Shown here one piece after another: positions 58,045 through 64,000 of a stretch of DNA of 64,000 bases. The translations under genes and the position numbers were made by a program. Source of the stretch: Oxalobacteraceae bacterium OTU3CINTB1 (GTDB taxonomy: Bacteria > Pseudomonadota > Gammaproteobacteria > Burkholderiales > Burkholderiaceae_D). Under the pieces are notes generated by a model. The model saw only the letters and a program-made list of their open reading frames with translations, had not been told where the DNA came from and made no database searches. The DNA lies in assembly GCA_024123955.1 (NCBI GenBank), contig CP099652.1, positions 496,001 through 560,000 of the forward strand, read 5' to 3'. Numbering within the stretch: position 1 is the stretch's first letter; every line of letters starts with the position of its first letter.

Positions 58045-59190
58045 TTACAGCTTGCCGACCGAGACCGGCTTGCCCTTTTGCACCTTCGTCAGATAGACCG
58101 TGCTCAAGCCCTGGTGGTCGGTGGGGCTGAAGGCGATGTCGAGTCCGCCCAGGTTGACGTTGAGTTTTTCCAGCGCCGCCATGAAGCTGGCGCGCGTCAG
58201 GTCCGGGCCGGTTTTCTTGAGCGCCTCGACCAGCGCCACGGCGTTGATGTAGCCCTCCAGCGATGTGTAGTCGCCATCGCTGACGCCGGCCGCCTTCATG
58301 TCGGCGCGGTATTGCTTGACGATGGGAATCGATTCGTCGAACGGCGACGGCACCACCTGCGTGATGTACACGCCTTCGGCCGCGTCGCCGGCAGCCTTGA
58401 TGAAGTTGGCGGTGCCGACGAACGACAGGTTGAAGAACTTCGGCTTGAAGCCGGCTGCCGCCGCCTTCTGCACAAACGCCGCGCAGGCCTTGTAGGTGCC
58501 GACCATTAGCACCGCCTCCGGCTTGGCGGCGATCAGCGCGGCCAGGCCGGCGTCGACGTCCTCGGTGTTGCGCTGGTAAAAGCCTTCGCCGGCCATGCTC
58601 ATTTTGCGTTTTTGCAGCGAGACCTGCAGGCCTTCCTTGCCGACCTTGCCGTAGGTGTCTTCCTGATAGAACAGGCCGATCTTGGTGACGCCGGCATCGG
58701 TAACCAGGCGCTCGACCTGCAATTCGATTTCATTGAAGTACGAGGAGCGGATGTTGAACACATGTTTGTTCAACGGCGTGCGCAGGAACTCGGCGCCGGT
58801 GAACGGCGCGAAGAACGGGATATTGGCCTCGTTGACCAGCGACATCGCCGCCTTGCTGGTGGGCGTGCCGACATAACCGAACAGTGCGAACACGCCGTCC
58901 TTCTTGATCAGTTTGTCGGTGGCGGTGGCGGTGCGCGGCGGATCGTAGCCGTCGTCCTCGCTGATCAGTGTGATCTTGCGGCCGTTGACGCCGCCGGCGG
59001 CGTTGACCTTCTTGAAGTAGGCTTCGCTGCCGGCCTTGATGCCCAATCCCAGGCCCGCGGTCGGGCCCGATTGGGCGTTGGCCATGCCGATCTTGATTTC
59101 GGTGGCGGTGACGCCGGTCTCGGCCGAGGCGGTCGACACCAGCGATGACAACAGCAATCCCAGCGCAGCGGTAAACAATTTGTTTTTCAT
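58045..59190 (-). CDS. Branched-chain amino-acid-type ABC substrate-binding protein
   Basis: Periplasmic type I binding protein, 381 residues. A Sec signal (LLLSSLVSTASA) is followed by the LivJ/LivK-like start EIKIGMANAQSGPTAGLGLGIKAGSEAYFKKVNAAGG. EDDGYDPPRT and LFGYVGTPTSKA are typical of the Peripla_BP_6 family. No permease or ATPase genes lie next to it, so it is an orphan binding protein. Ligand unknown; aromatic or amide compounds are as possible as Leu/Ile/Val. Confidence 0.9.
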   Translation of the reverse strand: MKNKLFTAALGLLLSSLVSTASAETGVTATEIKIGMANAQSGPTAGLGLGIKAGSEAYFKKVNAAGGVNGRKITLISEDDGYDPPRTATATDKLIKKDGVFALFGYVGTPTSKAAMSLVNEANIPFFAPFTGAEFLRTPLNKHVFNIRSSYFNEIELQVERLVTDAGVTKIGLFYQEDTYGKVGKEGLQVSLQKRKMSMAGEGFYQRNTEDVDAGLAALIAAKPEAVLMVGTYKACAAFVQKAAAAGFKPKFFNLSFVGTANFIKAAGDAAEGVYITQVVPSPFDESIPIVKQYRADMKAAGVSDGDYTSLEGYINAVALVEALKKTGPDLTRASFMAALEKLNVNLGGLDIAFSPTDHQGLSTVYLTKVQKGKPVSVGKL

Positions 59191-59390
59191 ATTATTGCTT
59201 CCATAGTATGCCGGCCCGCCGGCGTTCAGAAATCAAATAATTGCCCAACAAAAACTGGTGGTTCACATTAATCCTTTGTGTGTCGCGTGACAAGGCCGGT
59301 TTTGCAACGCATCGCCAGCCACATGCGAGTCGCCCGGGAGGGCCGCGTGCTGGTAAACTGGGGGCTCTATTCCACAGGAAAGCCGTCTTC

Positions 59391-59948
59391 ATGCGTCTGC
59401 GTTATCTGGCACCGATATTTTTTACGCTGTTGCTCAGCGGCTGCGGCGACTCCTACACGCCCGGCAATCTTTACATGGCGACCACGCCCGAGTGCAAGAC
59501 GTGGCAGGAGGGCTCGCGCTTCGAACTGCCGCGCGGCATGAGCGTGGCCACCACGCCGCCTGTGACATTGCAGGAGGGCGGCGCCGAGTTCACGTTCGTG
59601 TACATCCTGCCGCGCGGCGAGCGCGCGCGTTTCCTTACGCGCGATTACAACGTCACCGCGCCGAAGGGGCCGGTGCTGCACAAGGCCGAGCTGGTCACGT
59701 TGTACCAGCGCACCACCAACTCGCGGCCGGAGATCGTCGACTCGATTCCCAAGGTGCCGGATATGTTTGTCGCCAGCGCGTCCGGCGAAGAGACGTTGTG
59801 GCGCGTGCGGGTAAGGGTCAAGGAGAAGCTGCCGGAGCGTTTCGACATTGTCTCGCCGGCGTTCGAGATCGGGTTGAAGGAATATCCGGTGCGCACGTTC
59901 ACGTACCGCTACTTCCCGGAGCGCAAAGCGTTTGGCCTGTGCAGCTAG
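59391..59948 (+). CDS. Small predicted lipoprotein, uncharacterised
   Basis: A 185-residue protein with lipobox LLSGC (MRLRYLAPIFFTLLLSGCGD). I do not recognise the rest. It is a mixed beta-rich domain (YNVTAPKGPVLHKAELVTLYQRT, VRVRVKEKLPERFDI). The ATG at 59391 was chosen because the longer frame would bury the lipobox. It ends 6 bp before the convergent hipB. Confidence 0.7.
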   Translation: MRLRYLAPIFFTLLLSGCGDSYTPGNLYMATTPECKTWQEGSRFELPRGMSVATTPPVTLQEGGAEFTFVYILPRGERARFLTRDYNVTAPKGPVLHKAELVTLYQRTTNSRPEIVDSIPKVPDMFVASASGEETLWRVRVRVKEKLPERFDIVSPAFEIGLKEYPVRTFTYRYFPERKAFGLCS

Positions 59949-59954
59949 GCCGGC

Positions 59955-60344
59955 TTACCCCTCGTTCGCATCGTACGACGCCAACAATTTTTTGATTTCT
60001 TCCATCACCTGGCGGGCATCGCGTGCGTCCGCGCCCTGCGGCTTGGGCTCGCCGTCGGTGCGCAGGGTTTCGGTACGCACGAAGGCCACCTCCAGGCCGA
60101 AAAAGGCGCCAATGCGGTTCAGGGTGCCAACGGTCGGATTGCCGGTTCCGCCTTCAATCGCCTTGATCACCTTCGTGCTGACCCCGCGATGCGCTGCGAA
60201 TCCGGCCTGGGTCAAGCGGGAAACGGCACGCATCTCCTTGACCGAGTCCTGCAGGTTGATCTCGCCGCGTGCGATGGCCTCGTACAGTTGAGCGCGCCGC
60301 TGTCGGAGTTGCTCTTTGCCGGCCTTTCTTCTGGTTGGCGTCAT
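59955..60344 (-). CDS. hipB: HipB-like XRE-family antitoxin/repressor
   Basis: A 129-residue DNA-binding protein. The HTH occupies about residues 47-100, with SRLTQAGFAAHRGVSTKVIKAIEGGTGNPTVGTLNRIGAFFGL. It overlaps the stop of the upstream hipA by 4 bp (ATGA). It presumably neutralises HipA and binds the palindrome ahead of hipA. In most hipBA operons the antitoxin comes first; here it is second. A basic extension of about 45 residues precedes the HTH, which is unusual for the short HipB proteins. Confidence 0.85.
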   Translation of the reverse strand: MTPTRRKAGKEQLRQRRAQLYEAIARGEINLQDSVKEMRAVSRLTQAGFAAHRGVSTKVIKAIEGGTGNPTVGTLNRIGAFFGLEVAFVRTETLRTDGEPKPQGADARDARQVMEEIKKLLASYDANEG

Positions 60345-61630
60345 GATGCTTTCAAGGTTTGTAGTTGCTGAATTTGCGTCGCGATGTGAGGTTGGAGGAA
60401 CGCCACGATATCGTCGTCGACGCCGGCCGCTTTCATGTGCCGCTCCAACGCGCTCAATTGAACGCTAAAGCCATGCAGTGCCAATCCAATCACGTCGCGC
60501 TCCGCATCGTCGATCTCGAGCGCGTCCAGGATCGGGCGCCACTCGTGCAATTCCTGCCTGGTTCCGGGTTGGTACCAGCGTGCGGCGCGGGCAATACCGG
60601 CCGGGTCCAGGTACATCGGCGCAAAGTCGAACAGCGGAGTCAGGCGCACCGTGTCGCCGAGCACTTGCACAGCGGTGTTGCGCGCGTGATTGTCGGTGTT
60701 GCGCATGGCCAGATTCAAAACGTCGCGTTTGAGAAACTCGATGGTTTCGCCGGTCGGGTCGGTGACGACGGCCCGGATCGCCGACAAAAGCTCGAACTGG
60801 CTTGGTGTGTTGTCGAAGCCGACGATGCCGGCCAGCGAGGCGGCGCTTTCCTGATGCAGGCGCTGCACTTTGCCATGGCGGACAAGCCGGTCGAATCTCG
60901 GGATGAACAGGGTGTCATCGAGGTAGCGCGGCGTACCGATGGTGCGCAGACCCATGGCTGCGGCGACCTTCATATAGGCCGCTTCGTTCCTGAGCACCTT
61001 GTGGTCCGCGTCGGCTTTGCCGCGCGCGCGTTTGACAATGAAGTGCTCGGCCGCCTGGCTGTCCGGCAGGGCCGCATCGGCGTGCCACAAGCCTTGCTGG
61101 TCGGTAGTGAGCAGATATTTTGGCGCCGCGCCCTGAACCCCGAGGCTGCCGGTGGTGAGCATGGCGTGGATGAGCATGTCTTCGCTGAACGCTTCGCCAC
61201 GGCCGATAATGTCTTCCATTGAAAACCCCTTGAGTGGGGCTCCGGTGTCATGTCTGATGACGTGGTTCTTGTAGTAGGCCGCCGCCTCGGCCACGCGTAC
61301 CCGGCCGATGGGATTGAACGCTCCCGCGCACATCAATGGAAAGTCGGCGGCGGCATTGTCGGCAAGCTGTAGTTCGCCCAGCAAGTACTGTCGGCCACCG
61401 CCTTGGGGAATCAGATCGAAAAGGAACGCGGGCCATTGCTTGAGCATGTGCATTTCCGCGCTGACAGGAAAGCACAGCGAGACCGGTTCGACCCCGGTCT
61501 GGAACGCGTAGTTGAGATCGTATTCAAAGATCGCGGGCCTGCGCGGATTGCCGCCGGCGGCCTCGATTAGCGTCACTTCGGCGCAGTCAACCCAGTCATC
61601 GTCTCGAAAAATTTGGAAATGACAATTCAT
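60341..61630 (-). CDS. hipA: HipA-like serine/threonine kinase toxin
   Basis: A 429-residue HipA family kinase, close to E. coli HipA (440). An N-terminal beta domain (CouplehipA-like) is followed by the kinase core. The activation-loop-like segment is TTGSLGVQGAAPKYL, an ATP-lysine candidate is in FIVKRARG, the catalytic Asp in RNTDNHARNTAV and the metal-binding Asp in LTPLFDFAP. In the family the kinase phosphorylates glutamyl-tRNA synthetase. All key residues appear intact, so it may be active. First gene of the operon with its own palindromic promoter. Confidence 0.88.
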   Translation of the reverse strand: MNCHFQIFRDDDWVDCAEVTLIEAAGGNPRRPAIFEYDLNYAFQTGVEPVSLCFPVSAEMHMLKQWPAFLFDLIPQGGGRQYLLGELQLADNAAADFPLMCAGAFNPIGRVRVAEAAAYYKNHVIRHDTGAPLKGFSMEDIIGRGEAFSEDMLIHAMLTTGSLGVQGAAPKYLLTTDQQGLWHADAALPDSQAAEHFIVKRARGKADADHKVLRNEAAYMKVAAAMGLRTIGTPRYLDDTLFIPRFDRLVRHGKVQRLHQESAASLAGIVGFDNTPSQFELLSAIRAVVTDPTGETIEFLKRDVLNLAMRNTDNHARNTAVQVLGDTVRLTPLFDFAPMYLDPAGIARAARWYQPGTRQELHEWRPILDALEIDDAERDVIGLALHGFSVQLSALERHMKAAGVDDDIVAFLQPHIATQIQQLQTLKAS

Positions 61631-61659
61631 TTCAGTTTCCTTGCAACCTTTAGGGGCTG

Positions 61660-61693
61660 ATTATAGGATTAAGTATGTCATATTAGTCCTTAT
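61660..61693 (-). promoter_or_regulatory. hipA promoter with overlapping palindromic operator
   Basis: On the minus strand a TATAAT -10 lies at 61665-61660. An imperfect inverted repeat, ATAGGATTAAGTATG (61663-61677) against CATATTAGTCCTTAT (61679-61693), covers the -35 to -10 region. This fits an autoregulatory HipB operator. It does not match the E. coli TATCC-N8-GGATA site. Confidence 0.5.
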
Positions 61694-61844
61694 AGGTGCC
61701 ATATCCGATGTATTGCCTGCGCAAATTAGCGCGTGCGGTAATCCGCATTGTTTTTGGGGGGAAGTGCGGTTTTCCGCGCTGGATGCGGACCAGATAATTC
61801 GCTGACGCCTTAAAAATCAAGGGCTTATCTTCAGCGTGGCGCTT

Positions 61845-61860
61845 GGCACGGAAGCTGCAA
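61845..61860 (+). promoter_or_regulatory. Sigma-54 promoter of the sulfonate-type ABC operon
   Basis: TGGCAC-N5-CTGCA matches the -24/-12 consensus except the first base of the -12 element. The predicted start near 61871 leaves a leader of about 26 nt including the GGAG ribosome site. Confidence 0.65.
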
Positions 61861-61896
61861 TGTCTCCAACCACAACAAACATATTGGAGACACGCA

Positions 61897-62877
61897 ATGC
61901 CTAAACCCCTGCCCAAATTCCGTCTGCTGGCCCTGACCGCCGCCATCGCCTTCGCATCCACCGCGCAAGCGCAGGAAGTCGTCCGCCTCGGCAACCTTAA
62001 ATTCGCCCACTACGGCGCCGTCTCGTACATTAAGGAAATCGCGCCCAAGTGCGGCCTCAAGGTCGAGGAGCACATCTTCGCCAAAGGCCCGGACGTCATG
62101 CAAGCCATCCTGGCGGGCGAGCTCGACGTTGGCGCCACCGCTTCAGAAGCGGCTATCTCCGGCCGCGCCAACGGCGCGCCGATCTACGTGGTGGCCGGTT
62201 TCGCCAAGGGTGGCGCCCGCCTGGTTGCCCGTCCCAACGAGGGCATCAAATCCATCAAGGATTTGAAGGGCAAGAAAGTCGGCGTCACGCGCGGCGGCAT
62301 CCACGAGGTGTTGCTGATCGCCGAACTGGCGCAAGCCGGCCTGACCTCGTCCGACAAGCCGGGCAAGGATGTGCAGCTGGTGTTCCTTGCTTTCGCCGAC
62401 CTGAACCAGGCGCTGATGGGTAAGAACCTCGACGCCATCATGCAGAGTGAGCCGCAATCGTCGCAGGCCATCAACAAGGGCTACGGCGTCGAGGTGATGA
62501 AGCCGTACGACACCGCCATCGGCGAGCCGGTGCGCACGATGGTGATGAGCGAGAAGTTCTACAACGAGAAGCGACCGCTGGCGCAGAAGTTCATGAACTG
62601 CTTCGTCCAGGCGACCAAGACGTTTATCGACAACCAGGCCGTCGCCGAGAAATACGTGCGCGAGTCGATGTTCAAGAACCAGATCACCAAGGACGACTTC
62701 GAGGACGCGATCAGCAATTCGCCTTACAGCTACGACGTCACCGCCGAGCACATCCAGATCACCACCGACATCATGCTCAAGACCGGCGTTGGCCGCATGA
62801 GCAAGCCGCCGGTGGCCAGGGATTGGGTCAAGACCGATCTGCTGGACGCTTCGAAGAAAAGCCTGGGCATCAAATAA
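61897..62877 (+). CDS. ABC transporter substrate-binding protein, SsuA/TauA (NMT1) type
   Basis: Periplasmic binding protein of 326 residues with a Sec signal (LLALTAAIAFASTAQA). The fold is that of nitrate/sulfonate/taurine receptors: VMQAILAGELDVGATASEAAIS, GGARLVARPNEGIKSIKDLKGKKVGVTRGG. GGAG lies 7-10 nt before the ATG at 61897. First gene of an operon with permease and ATPase, behind a sigma-54 promoter. Ligand not identifiable; an alkanesulfonate, taurine or pyrimidine-like compound is possible. Confidence 0.88.
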   Translation: MPKPLPKFRLLALTAAIAFASTAQAQEVVRLGNLKFAHYGAVSYIKEIAPKCGLKVEEHIFAKGPDVMQAILAGELDVGATASEAAISGRANGAPIYVVAGFAKGGARLVARPNEGIKSIKDLKGKKVGVTRGGIHEVLLIAELAQAGLTSSDKPGKDVQLVFLAFADLNQALMGKNLDAIMQSEPQSSQAINKGYGVEVMKPYDTAIGEPVRTMVMSEKFYNEKRPLAQKFMNCFVQATKTFIDNQAVAEKYVRESMFKNQITKDDFEDAISNSPYSYDVTAEHIQITTDIMLKTGVGRMSKPPVARDWVKTDLLDASKKSLGIK

Positions 62878-62910
62878 ACCCACCAATAGCAAGAATAAGC
62901 AGGAGACACC

Positions 62911-63732
62911 ATGAACAAACAAGACTGGCGCCAGAGCGCCACCGGGGCCGTCGTCCCGATTCTGATCGTCGTGCTGTGGCAGGCCAGCGCCATGCTCGGC
63001 TGGGTCAATCCACAAGTGCTGCCGTCGCCGGTGGCCGTGGTCAGCAAATGGATCGAGTATCTGTTGCCGCTGACCGTCTACGACCCGGCCGCCAGCTCGT
63101 GGATCAGCTGGGCGTTCTCCGGCGAGCTGCTGGGCGACACCTTGAGCAGTCTGTACCGCGTGGTGGTCGGCTTCGCCGTCGGCGCCGGGCTGGCCTTGCC
63201 GCTGGGCCTGATGATGGGTGCGAGCCAGCGCATGTATGCCTGGCTCAATCCGCTGATGCAGGTGCTGCGGCCGATTCCGCCGATCGCGTACATCCCGCTG
63301 GCGATCCTGTGGTTCGGCCTGGGCAACGCGCCGGCCGTGTTCCTGATTGCGCTCGGCGCCTTCTTCCCGGTGCTGGTCAACACCATCGCCGGCGTGCGCC
63401 AGGTCGACGGCATCTATATCCGTGCCGCCCGCAACCTGGGCGTCAACCAGCGCACGATGTTTATCCGCGTGATGCTGCCGGCGGCCGTGCCGTACATCCT
63501 GTCGGGCGTGCGGATCGGCATCGGTACCGCGTTCATCGTCGTGATCGTCTCGGAGATGATCGCCGTGAACAACGGCCTCGGCTTCCGCATCCTCGAAGCG
63601 CGCGAGTACTTCTGGTCGGACAAGATTATCGCCGGCATGATCAGCATCGGCCTGCTGGGCCTGATCATCGACGTCGGCATGAACAAACTGAACAATCATT
63701 TGCTGCGGTGGCACCGTGGTCTGGAGAATTGA
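62911..63732 (+). CDS. ABC transporter permease, SsuC/TauC type
   Basis: A 273-residue inner-membrane permease with six membrane segments. The EAA loop reads [32 protein letters not shown], the ATPase contact of the BPD_transp_1 family. An unusual extra loop (about residues 45-75, [16 protein letters not shown]) sits after the first segment. GGAG precedes the ATG. The ATPase starts 2 nt after the stop. Confidence 0.92.
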   Translation: MNKQDWRQSATGAVVPILIVVLWQASAMLGWVNPQVLPSPVAVVSKWIEYLLPLTVYDPAASSWISWAFSGELLGDTLSSLYRVVVGFAVGAGLALPLGLMMGASQRMYAWLNPLMQVLRPIPPIAYIPLAILWFGLGNAPAVFLIALGAFFPVLVNTIAGVRQVDGIYIRAARNLGVNQRTMFIRVMLPAAVPYILSGVRIGIGTAFIVVIVSEMIAVNNGLGFRILEAREYFWSDKIIAGMISIGLLGLIIDVGMNKLNNHLLRWHRGLEN

Positions 63733-63733
63733 G

Positions 63734-64000
63734 ATGAACCCTACCCATATTCAAGTCAGCGGTGTCAACAAAGTCTTCAAGACCGACAGCCGCGATGTGG
63801 TCGCGCTGAAGGACATCAACCTCGACATTCCACAAGGCCAGTTCGTTTGCCTGCTGGGACCTTCGGGTTGCGGCAAGTCGACCTTGCTGAACGCGGTCGC
63901 CGGCTTCTCGTTGCCGTCGTCCGGCACCATCACCGCCGACGGCAAGCTGGTTACCGGTCCCGGACCGGAGCGCGGCATGGTGTTCCAGGAATACGCGTTG
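63734..64000 (+). CDS. ABC transporter ATP-binding protein, SsuB/TauB type, cut by window end
   Basis: The first 89 residues of the ATPase are visible. Walker A is GPSGCGKST near residues 43-51, and the Q-loop region [11 protein letters not shown] is at the end of the window. GGAG lies about 9 nt upstream of the ATG. Walker B and the signature lie outside the window. Confidence 0.93.
   Translation, partial: MNPTHIQVSGVNKVFKTDSRDVVALKDINLDIPQGQFVCLLGPSGCGKSTLLNAVAGFSLPSSGTITADGKLVTGPGPERGMVFQEYAL

Noticed and set aside
59280..59320. Possible sigma-54 promoter upstream of the branched-chain-type binding protein (TGGCGATGCG then TTGCA on the minus strand)
   Set aside because: The GG to GC spacing is one base short, and sigma-54 promoters tolerate this badly.

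Overview
The window is a stretch of high-GC, gene-dense chromosome from a betaproteobacterium, most likely an Oxalobacteraceae member (Massilia, Duganella or Janthinobacterium type). The evidence is the strong G/C bias at third codon positions, the minCDE, hemA-prfA-prmC and phaA-phaB sets, a two-domain FKBP lipoprotein, a chromosomal subclass B3 metallo-beta-lactamase, and several sigma-54 type promoters. I found no rRNA, tRNA, CRISPR array, phage or complete insertion sequence. The two ends cut through genes: a Kup potassium transporter on the left and an ABC ATPase on the right.

Layout. 1-2.6 kb: kup (3' part) and an FKBP lipoprotein. 2.6-12.3 kb: a MacB-like efflux operon (adaptor, ATPase, two FtsX-type permeases) transcribed leftward, divergent from a sigma-54 response regulator and its histidine kinase; a near-perfect -24/-12 promoter and two palindromic upstream sites lie between them. 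12.3-13.3 kb: ElaA-like acetyltransferase and Ohr peroxidase. 13.5-16.6 kb: a tightly packed beta-lactam resistance operon with a BlaI-type repressor, a BlaR1-type M56 sensor whose class D beta-lactamase-like domain has STFN instead of STFK, and a B3 metallo-beta-lactamase. 16.6-21.2 kb: a Fur-box-preceded TonB receptor coupled to a membrane PepSY/flavodoxin/NADPH reductase fusion. 21.2-31.5 kb: housekeeping genes (histone-deacetylase family hydrolase, gshA, prmC, dsbB, prfA, hemA, an orphan OmpR-type regulator, a DUF697-like protein, minEDC).

31.5-42.7 kb: metE and metR (divergent), phaA-phaB, proline iminopeptidase, small uncharacterised genes and an old-yellow-enzyme/FAD oxidoreductase. 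The segment is bounded on both sides by paired copies of a GTAGGGCGGATTAG-type palindromic repeat. 42.7-51.6 kb: a Kef-type antiporter, an AhpD-like protein beside a MocR regulator, a FabH-like ketosynthase, a SnoaL-like protein beside an AraC regulator, a carboxyl-terminal protease, and a Spy-like periplasmic protein with a terminator in its leader. 51.7-58.0 kb: three tandem M13 zinc metallopeptidases, all starting with non-ATG codons. 58.0-64.0 kb: a branched-chain amino-acid-type binding protein, a small lipoprotein, a hipA-hipB pair in inverted gene order with a palindromic operator, and a sulfonate/taurine-type ABC operon behind a sigma-54 promoter.

The most unusual units are the BlaI/BlaR1(OXA, STFN)/B3-MBL operon, the complete sigma-54 circuit controlling the MacB-like exporter, the triple M13 array, and the toxin-first hipAB pair. 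All assignments come from reading the sequence and remembered family motifs. No database search was run.
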